A stretch of DNA of 9,676 nt from contig JACQHN010000408.1 in NCBI GenBank assembly GCA_016199015.1, positions 1-9,676 on the forward strand. Reading direction: 5' to 3'. Below are positions 1 through 5,927 of the stretch, piece after piece. Below the pieces are notes generated by a model. That model had not been told where the DNA came from and searched no databases. It worked only from the letters and a program-made list of their open reading frames with translations. The DNA comes from Nitrospira defluvii (lineage in GTDB: Bacteria > Nitrospirota > Nitrospiria > Nitrospirales > Nitrospiraceae). Position 1 is the first letter of the stretch. Each line of letters opens with the position of its first letter. The translations under genes and the position numbers were made by a program.

Positions 1-179
1 GCCTCTGTAATCGGCGTATCAACCACCCGTTGCGGACCAAATTCCTCGACGAACCCTTTGCTCACCTTGAAGGCGCCCTGATAATAGCCGACTTCTTCAC
101 CGATCAGGAACACCTTGTCGTCCCGGCGCATCTCTTCCCGCATCGCCTGATTAAGGGCCTCTCGGTAGGACAAGACCAT
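1..179 (-). CDS. pdhB: Pyruvate dehydrogenase E1 component, beta subunit (N-terminal 59 residues, cut by window edge)
   Basis: Beta subunit of the E1 (pyruvate decarboxylase) part of the pyruvate dehydrogenase complex, which with the alpha subunit oxidatively decarboxylates pyruvate using thiamine diphosphate in the cytoplasm. The ATG is at 179-177. The visible protein reads [20 protein letters not shown], then [20 protein letters not shown] and ends near RVVDTPITE. This is the classic start of the E1-beta pyrimidine-binding domain; the GEE at residues 27-29 includes the glutamate that activates the thiamine cofactor in this family. The GGAGGA ribosome site at 191-196 lies inside the end of pdhA, 11 nt from the start, and only 7 nt separate the genes, so they are co-transcribed and probably coupled. 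The rest of the gene lies beyond position 1. A related 2-oxoacid (branched-chain or acetoin) dehydrogenase is the only serious alternative. Confidence 0.93.
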   Translation of the reverse strand, partial: MVLSYREALNQAMREEMRRDDKVFLIGEEVGYYQGAFKVSKGFVEEFGPQRVVDTPITE

Positions 180-186
180 AGTGCGG

Positions 187-1164
187 TTACTCCTCCGCCA
201 TCACATCATGGTGCAGCGTCGCCAGATCCGGAAAGGGGCTCTCGTCCGCAAATTTCACTGCGGCCGCAACCAGGTCATTCACCTCCTGTTCCACCGGCTT
301 GAAATCCGCTTCGCTGCACAGCTGTTTGGTGAGAATCGTTTCCTTCAACAGCAACAGTGGATCCCGCTTGCGATGCTCCTCGACCTCGTCCTTCGTGCGG
401 TAATGGCCATGTGACGGATCGGCCATCGAGTGGCCCATGAAGCGATAGGTCATCGCTTCGATAAAAAATGGCCCTTGGCCTGCGCGGACCTGTTCCACGA
501 CGGTGCGCATCAACGAGCGGACCGCAAGCACATCCATCCCATCCACACACTCGGCTGGAATGCCATAGGAGCGGGCGGCCTCCGCCACATTTTCGTAGAG
601 TGCCACGGCCCGCTGCACCGGTGTCCCCATCCCATACCGGTTGTTTTCGCAGATGAAGATCACAGGGAGTTTCCACAAGGCGGCGAGATTGAACGCTTCA
701 TGCGCCTGGCCGCTCGGCACGGCGCCTTCGCCGAAAAAGCAAACAGTCACCAGGTCGAGCTTCTGATATTTCGTCGCAAAGGCCAGCCCTGTGGCCAACG
801 GAATGTGCCCGCCGACGATGGCGTAGCCGCCCATGAACCGGTGCACGAGGTCCACCAGGTGCATGGAGCCACCCTTGCCGTTGCACAAGCCCGTGGCCTT
901 ACCGAACAACTCGGCCATCACCTTGCCAGGATCGGAGCCGCGGGCCAGACAATGGCCGTGGTCACGGTAGGCGCTGATCACATAATCGTCCGATCGAAGC
1001 GCCGCGATGGCCCCGACGGCAATCGCCTCTTCGCCGATATAGAGATGCAGAAACCCCGCAATCTTCGCGAGGGCATACATCTCCGCCGACTTTTCCTCAA
1101 ACCGGCGAATCAGCAACATCTGGCGATAGAGGGAGAGAAGATCGGTTCTATCCATGTCCGCCAT
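187..1164 (-). CDS. pdhA: Pyruvate dehydrogenase E1 component, alpha subunit
   Basis: Alpha subunit of the thiamine-diphosphate-dependent E1 enzyme that decarboxylates pyruvate and passes the acetyl group to E2 lipoate. From the ATG at 1164 the protein has 325 residues, normal for bacterial E1-alpha. Visible family blocks: [11 protein letters not shown] (20-30), YRDHGH (66-71), GKGGSMHL (96-103), [15 protein letters not shown] (112-126), the diphosphate/Mg motif from GEG (145-147) to ENN (173-175) inside [18 protein letters not shown], and the loop [18 protein letters not shown] (241-258). GEG replaces the more usual GDG; acidic character is kept. The start is uncertain: a TTG at 1182, ATG at 1164 and ATG at 1155 are all in frame and none has a strong ribosome site. 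The gene precedes pdhB by 7 nt. Acetoin dehydrogenase E1-alpha is the nearest alternative, but the [12 protein letters not shown] and GHYRTK segments favour pyruvate dehydrogenase. Confidence 0.94.
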   Translation of the reverse strand: MADMDRTDLLSLYRQMLLIRRFEEKSAEMYALAKIAGFLHLYIGEEAIAVGAIAALRSDDYVISAYRDHGHCLARGSDPGKVMAELFGKATGLCNGKGGSMHLVDLVHRFMGGYAIVGGHIPLATGLAFATKYQKLDLVTVCFFGEGAVPSGQAHEAFNLAALWKLPVIFICENNRYGMGTPVQRAVALYENVAEAARSYGIPAECVDGMDVLAVRSLMRTVVEQVRAGQGPFFIEAMTYRFMGHSMADPSHGHYRTKDEVEEHRKRDPLLLLKETILTKQLCSEADFKPVEQEVNDLVAAAVKFADESPFPDLATLHHDVMAEE

Positions 1165-1186
1165 TATGCACGGGCGCGACAAGCCG
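1153..1186 (-). promoter_or_regulatory. Possible promoter -10 (CATAAT) overlapping the pdhA start
   Basis: On the minus strand CATAAT (1168-1163) matches five of six bases of a sigma-70 -10 box. TTGAGT lies 18 nt upstream (1192-1187) and matches four of six -35 bases. The box overlaps the ATG at 1164. If used, transcription would begin near 1155, exactly at the downstream in-frame ATG, giving a nearly leaderless message. The match is modest and could be chance. Confidence 0.22.
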
Positions 1187-1280
1187 ACTCAACCCCGATG
1201 TTCTGACATCACATCGCGAGGGAGAGGAAAGGGGTCAAGGGGGCGGCGCCTGAGGTACGAGTCTGCTGTGCAACCCTTTC

Positions 1281-2747
1281 TCAGTTCCCCGTATGGTGGA
1301 GGGCCTCGAACGCCGTGGCGACTCTCAGCTGATCCTCGAGCGAAAGCTGGCTGAGCTGTACTCTTTTGCCGAGTTTGGTCATCAACGAAGTGGAAGAACA
1401 CTCGCCAAGTCCCGCGGCCATCATGACGTGGTCTACTTCCTCTCCATCGATCAGGGGAAGCAACCGCGCGATGGTCGGAGGGATGTTGAAGTTGGCATAG
1501 ACAATCAAGACCGAGACTTGGCTGGGAATGAGCGTCACATTCGCAGTTGCAGTCGAGGTAGCAAAACTCCCGCTTGAGGCGCCACTCGTGACGGTCACCA
1601 TGGGATTGGAGGTCGTGGGCAAATGGACTTGCACCGTGAATAACGTCGGCACCGGAATATTGTTGGCAGTGAGCACGACTGGCACCAAACTGCCGGTTCC
1701 GACCGGGAGCGTCACATCCGGCGTCGTCGCGGACCCGATCGGGACCGGCGGCATGGCCATACCGGCAATCGAGGCGATGCGCAAGCTCGGCGCACTGATC
1801 AAAGGGGGCACACTGGTTGCCGTCACCCCGGTCGGCGCCCCCGGCGAGGGGCCGGGCGTACTCGTTCCTGTAAAGGAGTTCGTATTGGCCTCAATCCGGA
1901 TACGGCCACTGTTCGCCAGGGTGTAAAAGCACAGCGGCTGAATGCCTGGAGTGGCTTGCAGGGACCCCGCTCCGAGAACCTGTGGGGCAACCAGTCGAAT
2001 CGCGCCGCCACTTCCACTGCCGGCAACCCTACCAAAAGAGCAATTCGGATCAGTCAAGGTTCCCTTTCCGCCATTTGCCGTCACCGCGCCGCTCACCGTG
2101 ATTTTGGTTGAGGATGCAATCACAATCGCGCCGCCCCCGCCGCCACCAGACCCACCAGCTATCGTCTGTCCCGACGTAGAATTCGCACGGGTTCCTCCTC
2201 CTCCAGATCCGCCAAAGAGTGGGACGAGCGACACAAAGGACAGATCGGCTCCATAGGTGCCATGCCCTGATGGACTACTGTTACAACTGCTGGTCGCGCA
2301 GCCTGGTCCTCCTCCGGGGCCTTGCCCAGTAGTTCCGGCATCATTGGTTCCTCGCATACCCCCGTTTCCCCCAGCAAATCCCCCAGGGCCACCGAGGGCT
2401 CCGACATTCAATGTGGGACCAGTGCTCGACTGGGGCACTCCATCGAACCCATTGACACTCACGGTCCCGGCGATTGTGACATCGCCTGAGGCCAACAGAG
2501 TCACCGGCGTGTTGCTGACATTCGGGGTGAAGGTGAGGGTAACACCGACAGGAATGTTCACGGTCGTGCAGTTCAAGACCCCGTCTGGCGGAAGGGCGAT
2601 GGCCGTGTTGGATGTCGGATTCAGGGCACCCAACGCACCGGTGCTGCCGCTATTGAACGGCACTTGGGCCACAGCCGAGAGGACGCCGAACGACCCCCAG
2701 ACAACGCAAGACAGAGCGATGGCGATACGACGTAGACGGACAGTCAT
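1281..2747 (-). CDS. Exported glycine-rich, probably beta-helical protein of unknown function
   Basis: A 488-residue protein. The ATG at 2747 is chosen because AAAAGGAG (2754-2761) sits 6 nt upstream and the first 28 residues form a Sec signal peptide (basic MTVRLRR, hydrophobic IAIALSCVVWGSFGVL, cleavage after SAVAQ or near). An in-frame extension to 2948 overlaps the previous gene and has no signal-like start. Residues 80-250 are repetitive and glycine-rich (GGPGGFAGGNGG, GGSGGGGGGAIVIAS, ANGGKG, GSGSGGAIRLVA), the pattern of surface or exported beta-solenoid proteins. SGRIRIEANTNSFTG (280-294) closes that part. A Ser/Thr/Val-rich beta region follows (about 305-420), then a distinct C-terminal segment (425-488) beginning LLPLIDGEEVDHVMM that looks more helical. 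Cysteines at 60, 150, 155, 235, 272 and 450 may pair. It follows the IPT/TIG gene by 64 nt and is probably co-expressed with it. I know no enzymatic function; an adhesin or matrix role is inference. Confidence 0.8.
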   Translation of the reverse strand: MTVRLRRIAIALSCVVWGSFGVLSAVAQVPFNSGSTGALGALNPTSNTAIALPPDGVLNCTTVNIPVGVTLTFTPNVSNTPVTLLASGDVTIAGTVSVNGFDGVPQSSTGPTLNVGALGGPGGFAGGNGGMRGTNDAGTTGQGPGGGPGCATSSCNSSPSGHGTYGADLSFVSLVPLFGGSGGGGTRANSTSGQTIAGGSGGGGGGAIVIASSTKITVSGAVTANGGKGTLTDPNCSFGRVAGSGSGGAIRLVAPQVLGAGSLQATPGIQPLCFYTLANSGRIRIEANTNSFTGTSTPGPSPGAPTGVTATSVPPLISAPSLRIASIAGMAMPPVPIGSATTPDVTLPVGTGSLVPVVLTANNIPVPTLFTVQVHLPTTSNPMVTVTSGASSGSFATSTATANVTLIPSQVSVLIVYANFNIPPTIARLLPLIDGEEVDHVMMAAGLGECSSTSLMTKLGKRVQLSQLSLEDQLRVATAFEALHHTGN

Positions 2748-2753
2748 AGACGA

Positions 2754-2761
2754 CTCCTTTT
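2754..2761 (-). promoter_or_regulatory. Ribosome binding site of the glycine-rich protein gene
   Basis: AAAAGGAG on the minus strand, 6 nt before the ATG at 2747. It is the best Shine-Dalgarno sequence in the window and decides the start of the 488-residue gene against the longer open frame that extends to 2948. Confidence 0.8.
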
Positions 2762-2811
2762 GGTCGGACACTTCATCGCGCACACAACGATCTTTCCCTC
2801 GCGGCTTCTTC

Positions 2812-3711
2812 TCATGGCAAGAGCACGCTGCCCTTGGCCACTCCAAACGACGGGCCTGTATGAGGCCCATCAAGGAGGACGCTCCCCACCACGACACTCG
2901 ACGACGAGCCGGTTGACGGCCCATGGCGAAACACGCTCCCCTTCGCAACTGCGGACGACGACTGCGCAGGCGTCACAGTCACCGTCACGGCCCCGCTGGT
3001 GGCCGTTCCACCAAGCGTTGCAACCGAGAAGGTATAAGGTTGCAGCGGCGCTGACGCCGGGACCGTCACATTCATGGTGATTTCCTGCGGGTTATTCCCC
3101 TGCACCACCGTGGCCGTCAGATTGGAAGGGGTGAAGGTGACGACGGGGGTATTCCCCAAGTTAAATCCCCCGACCACGAGCTGGACGGTACTGCCTTGCG
3201 GGACCCTGTTGGGCGTGACGCTCACAATGATGGGCGGAACCAGCACGGTAAACGCCGAAGGACTCGTGGCGGTGCCGTTGGCATTCGTCACGGTGACGGG
3301 GCCTGTGGACGCTCCAGCCGGCACGCGCGTCACCAAGCTGGTCCCTGTCGCCGAGAGGACGGTGGCCGGCACGCCGTTGAACGACACCTGATTGCTCGAG
3401 GGCGGAGAGGTAAAGCCGAAGCCTTGAATAGTCACCGCCGTGTTCACACGCGCGCTGCCGGGCGCAACGGCAAACATCCCGATCCCGGTGCCACTCGTCG
3501 TGAAGCGTTGAATGCCGAGGAGATTGCCGACCTCATCGTAGTTGTAGACTGCGACCTGTCCTTGCCCATCGATCACCCCCGCCAGTCGGCCCAGCTCGTC
3601 ATAGAAATATTGGGCGGTGTCGGCAGGTAAGGCCGTCGGCATCAAAAGACTCGCGCAGAGCAGAGTCATCAGGCCAAATCTCGCAACACTATATGAAGGG
3701 AACCTGTTCAT
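2812..3711 (-). CDS. Exported YD-repeat / IPT-TIG domain protein (free-standing N-terminal module of an RHS-type protein)
   Basis: A 299-residue protein with ATG at 3711 and GAGG 8 nt upstream (3720-3723). Residues 1-31 are a signal peptide (hydrophobic FGLMTLLCASLLMPTALPAD). Two YD repeats follow: YFYDELGRLAGVIDGQGQ (35-52) and VYNYDEVGNLLGIQRF (55-70). Residues 79-156 form an IPT/TIG immunoglobulin-like domain (GFGFTSPPSSNQVSFNGVPA, then VTVTNANGTATSPSAFTV), and 160-247 a second one (VTPNRVPQGSTVQLVVGGFN onward). The tail (254-299) is a degenerate tandem repeat built on VAKGSVLL.GP.TG. In giant RHS proteins of environmental bacteria as I know them, YFYDELGRL plus IPT domains form the N-terminal stalk ahead of the RHS core; here the module ends with a stop and no core. 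It lies 39 nt after rhs3 and 64 nt before the glycine-rich gene. Extracellular binding or scaffold function is inferred; no catalytic motif is seen. Confidence 0.8.
   Translation of the reverse strand: MNRFPSYSVARFGLMTLLCASLLMPTALPADTAQYFYDELGRLAGVIDGQGQVAVYNYDEVGNLLGIQRFTTSGTGIGMFAVAPGSARVNTAVTIQGFGFTSPPSSNQVSFNGVPATVLSATGTSLVTRVPAGASTGPVTVTNANGTATSPSAFTVLVPPIIVSVTPNRVPQGSTVQLVVGGFNLGNTPVVTFTPSNLTATVVQGNNPQEITMNVTVPASAPLQPYTFSVATLGGTATSGAVTVTVTPAQSSSAVAKGSVFRHGPSTGSSSSVVVGSVLLDGPHTGPSFGVAKGSVLLP
2815..2952 (-). repeat. Short degenerate tandem repeat in the C-terminal tail of the IPT/TIG protein
   Basis: Residues 254-299 contain about two and a half units: VAKGSVFRHGPSTGSSSSV, VVGSVLLDGPHTGPSFG and VAKGSVLLP. 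The DNA repeats with a period of roughly 51-57 bp; the plus-strand blocks beginning GAGCACGCTGCCC, GAGGACGCTCCCC and AAACACGCTCCCC line up, as do the internal GACGGGCC/GACGGCCCA segments. The last unit is cut by the stop codon. Confidence 0.65.
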
Positions 3712-3750
3712 TCGGCTGACCTCAACACGCCCCGTTCAAATTGAGCCAGA

Positions 3751-4734
3751 CTATAGAGAATCATTTCTGGCACCATCTCTGGTCTTGACCAAACGCTCCA
3801 TCACATCATAGGTGAATCTCGTGGTCGCATCGGGATAGGTGGCCTGGGTACGGCGGTTGAGCGCGTCGTACTGGAACGTCGTCTGTTGGCCTTTGCGGTC
3901 GGTGAAGGAGGCCAGATTGCCGGCGGGGTCGTAGGCATAGGTCTCCGTGCGGTTCAGCGCGTCCTTTCGCGTCTTGAGCCGGTCCATAGTGTCGTACGTG
4001 TAGGTCGTCGTCTGATTCTTGGCATCGGTCACGGTCAGCAGATTCCCGTTGGGATCGTAGGTGAAGCGTGTGATGCCTTGTCGGGCATCGGCGATGTCGG
4101 TCACGCGATTCAAGGCATCGTAGCGGAATTGGGTGATGAGGCCGCGGGGGTCCGTGAGTGAGAGGAGACGCGAGACCACGTCATACGTCCGCTGCGTCGC
4201 GTTCCCCAACGGATCAGTCGTGGTGATGAGATTACCCACTGCATCATAGGCGAAGGTGGTCGGCGGCTCGGTCGCGATCGGCCCTTGCACCGAGAACGGC
4301 TGCCCAAAGCCGTTGTACGTGATGCTGGTCACATGGTTCAGCGGATCTTTCACAGTCAATAAATTGCCGTTGGCCGGATCGTAGGTGAAGGTGGTGGTGC
4401 GCCCCAAGGGATCGCGGCTGCTCAGGACCTGGTTGCTGGCGTCGCGGAGAGAGGTGGTGGTCTGACCCAACGAGGCGGTCTGATCTGGAGGGACACCAGC
4501 GTTGGTAGTCCACACAACCAACTGCCAGCGGATTTCGAGATGAAGGAAGACAGCGGTGTGCGATTCACTGTCCACCATGCAAGTCATCCGATCATGACGC
4601 CCATCGAATGAGTCTGAACGAGCCGGACAAAGATCAGCCTGAGCTGCGGAGGGCTCAGTCAGGAGAGTCACGACAAGCAGCGGGAGCAGCCACCAGCCTG
4701 TGGATCGAATCGTCTTCGCCGCAACTGTCCACAT
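3751..4734 (-). CDS. Exported YD-repeat protein lacking RHS core and tip (rhs3, probably truncated)
   Basis: From the ATG at 4734 the protein has 327 residues; this start gives a clear signal peptide (STGWWLLPLLVVTLLTEPSAAQA). The open frame runs upstream to 4854, but that part is basic, low-complexity and overlaps the preceding gene. A spacing-poor GGAAGAAG precedes the ATG. Residues 33-100 match nothing I recognise. From 107 on there are ten YD repeats with tyrosines at 118, 140, 163, 184, 205, 226, 247, 268, 289 and 309: an exact 21-residue register from 163 to 289, then 20. The end, YDALNRRTQATYPDATTRFTYD, is homologous to the left-hand start of rhs2 at the window edge, then degenerates into VKTRDGARNDSL and stops. 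The RHS signature block (YYYRARYY...DPxG) and any tip are missing. I infer a 3'-truncated orphan rhs gene; it could still make an exported filament fragment. Confidence 0.72.
   Translation of the reverse strand: MWTVAAKTIRSTGWWLLPLLVVTLLTEPSAAQADLCPARSDSFDGRHDRMTCMVDSESHTAVFLHLEIRWQLVVWTTNAGVPPDQTASLGQTTTSLRDASNQVLSSRDPLGRTTTFTYDPANGNLLTVKDPLNHVTSITYNGFGQPFSVQGPIATEPPTTFAYDAVGNLITTTDPLGNATQRTYDVVSRLLSLTDPRGLITQFRYDALNRVTDIADARQGITRFTYDPNGNLLTVTDAKNQTTTYTYDTMDRLKTRKDALNRTETYAYDPAGNLASFTDRKGQQTTFQYDALNRRTQATYPDATTRFTYDVMERLVKTRDGARNDSL
3784..4416 (-). repeat. Array of ten YD/RHS repeats (63-bp period)
   Basis: The coding DNA repeats with a 63-bp unit, each encoding about TYDxxGRLxxxTDPxGxxTx. 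Conserved plus-strand landmarks recur as (a/g)TCGTAGGTGAA, GCATCGTAG and related forms (for example at about 4047, 4117, 4243 and 4378). Seven successive units keep exact register, suggesting recent amplification or strong constraint; the first two are 22 and 23 residues and the last is one residue short. Confidence 0.85.
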
Positions 4735-4774
4735 ATAAAAAATTTCTTCTTCCACCCACCCCATCCATCTCCCT

Positions 4775-5581
4775 CTACTGGGCAGGCGGGAGCAGCTTTT
4801 TTTTTCTCGTTGTTGTTTTTCTTTTCTGGTGTGTCCGTTCAAGGAGATACACAAACTTGGCTATTTCGCGATCTATTATCAGATTTAGTCGCTTGTTGAA
4901 CTTTTCTCCAAGCGATGTGGTAACGAAGCGATCAAACCCTGTATAACCCGGCTCACCCCCCAACCACGAGAATCGTTGTGCACTTCGTTCCAACATGACT
5001 CGAATCCCATCAAGAGCCGTAATCAGAGCTTGTATGCCATCTACACCATATCCGTATTGAATTCCCAAGCCAGTGATTCGGAAGGGACATTCCCAGTCAC
5101 CGTCTTTTCTTCTTCGTGGTTTTCCCAGGGTTACCGTCAGATCCTTACTCCGCGCCCCGGCTCTATTCAGTTGACGTTCACCAATGATTTCACCGAACTG
5201 GTGCCTCATGGCTTCACCGAGGTCTCTAGATTTTCCTGCAGAGCTCTGACCAGCTGACTTTCTTTTTCTGTGATCTAACGGCTTGATGAGTTCAAACGTT
5301 CTGAAAATTGACTCGTCATCGTCCCAGGTATGCCTGTTGCCATCTGCTTGGCGAAGCCACACAAGTGTTGGATTGTCTCTTGCACCTGGCAATACTGTCC
5401 AAACCTCTCCTGCCGGATGGATTTTCCCAGTAGGTTTTCCTGTGTGGTCTCTAATTACAATTCTTTTCTTGATTCGAAGTCGGTCACCCGCTTTCAGGCC
5501 GCATCTATATTTTTTTACCGGATATGCCGAAACAAATTCGTATCTTTCTTTCTTGTTGCCACGACGCCGCAGTTTGCCCAT
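4775..5581 (-). CDS. Basic two-domain protein, SH3-like N-terminus plus DUF6968-like C-terminus; candidate immunity partner of rhs1
   Basis: A 268-residue protein from the ATG at 5581; an in-frame TTG at 5635 would add 18 residues and overlap the rhs1 stop by 23 nt. Neither has a clear ribosome site. No signal peptide, so cytoplasmic. The first part is basic (MGKLRRRGNKKERYEF), then residues 26-100 look like a small SH3-type beta barrel (GDRLRIKKRIVIRDHTGKP, HPAGEVWTVLPG, NRHTWDDDESIF). After a basic linker, residues 134-220 resemble DUF6968: VTLGKPRRRKDGDWECPF, ITGLGIQYGYGVDGIQAL, ITALDGIR, FSWLGGEPG. The end (225-268) is helical then Lys-rich. The assignment is from memory of the family pattern. 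It lies 31 nt after rhs1, the usual place of an immunity gene, and the DNA is visibly more AT-rich than the rhs cores, a sign of separate acquisition. DNA/RNA binding is an alternative given its charge. Confidence 0.68.
   Translation of the reverse strand: MGKLRRRGNKKERYEFVSAYPVKKYRCGLKAGDRLRIKKRIVIRDHTGKPTGKIHPAGEVWTVLPGARDNPTLVWLRQADGNRHTWDDDESIFRTFELIKPLDHRKRKSAGQSSAGKSRDLGEAMRHQFGEIIGERQLNRAGARSKDLTVTLGKPRRRKDGDWECPFRITGLGIQYGYGVDGIQALITALDGIRVMLERSAQRFSWLGGEPGYTGFDRFVTTSLGEKFNKRLNLIIDREIAKFVYLLERTHQKRKTTTRKKKLLPPAQ
4797..4805 (-). other. A9 homopolymer near the 3' end of the DUF6968-like gene
   Basis: The coding strand carries nine consecutive A followed by G (codons AGA AAA AAA AAG), nine codons before the stop at 4775. 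It includes an A-AAA-AAG heptamer. The rhs3 frame is open across this point, being +1 relative to the upstream gene, so loss of one A would join the two frames. Lys-rich coding alone can explain the run. Confidence 0.6.
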
Positions 5582-5612
5582 TTCAGAGTTATTCCCGAGT
5601 TCGATTTGTTTT

Positions 5613-5927
5613 CTATTCTGTTTTCCTCTGACCAAGGTCGATTGTGCCTAGATCAGGATCACCAGCCTCAGCGGGATCTACCAATTCGAGGAATATCCCG
5701 AGCCCGATTCCGCCAACCTTTCCTGCTTGCTTGGCAAATTTCAACCACTGCTTATATGCTTTGCTTACCTTTAGAGACTGTATCTCATTTCGGGTCAGCT
5801 CAGGCGGGGTTACCCCCTTATGCGGTATCGGCTTCAACGTCTCGGCATCATACCGGCCTTGGGGCAGGTCGAAGTGAGGTCCACCGTGTCTGTACGGATC
5901 GAAATGTGGCTCTTGCCGTTTGCCTGC
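5613..5927 (-). other. Variable C-terminal tip region of rhs1
   Basis: Encodes residues 582-685 after the DPHGL boundary. It shares no visible similarity with the rhs2 tip and is more AT-rich than the core. Histidines 589, 595, 599 and 617 and aspartates 591 and 601 form two PHFD copies 10 residues apart, which could bind metal or be catalytic. A glycine-rich hydrophobic stretch (KVGGIGLGIFLELV, 651-664) precedes the acidic end. I cannot assign it to a named toxin family. Confidence 0.6.

Noticed and set aside
430..1206. Long plus-strand open frame (258 codons) opposite pdhA
   Set aside because: It is antisense to a gene with clear family motifs, has no ribosome site and a His/Arg-rich composition typical of an antisense shadow of GC-rich coding DNA.
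1210..1238. TTGACC (minus strand, 1238-1233) as the -35 of a pdhA promoter
   Set aside because: No acceptable -10 box is found 16-18 nt downstream (GATGTG/ATGTGA).
2748..2948. N-terminal extension of the glycine-rich protein to 2948
   Set aside because: It overlaps the end of the IPT/TIG gene, and the internal ATG at 2747 has both a strong ribosome site and a signal peptide.
3784..4416. CRISPR array, because of the regular 63-bp period
   Set aside because: The repeats are degenerate, entirely coding in one frame and match the 21-residue YD repeat; there are no constant repeats with unique spacers.
4797..4805. T-run on the plus strand as an intrinsic terminator
   Set aside because: No GC-rich hairpin lies directly ahead of it on the plus strand and no plus-strand gene ends there; it is the Lys-codon run of a minus-strand gene.
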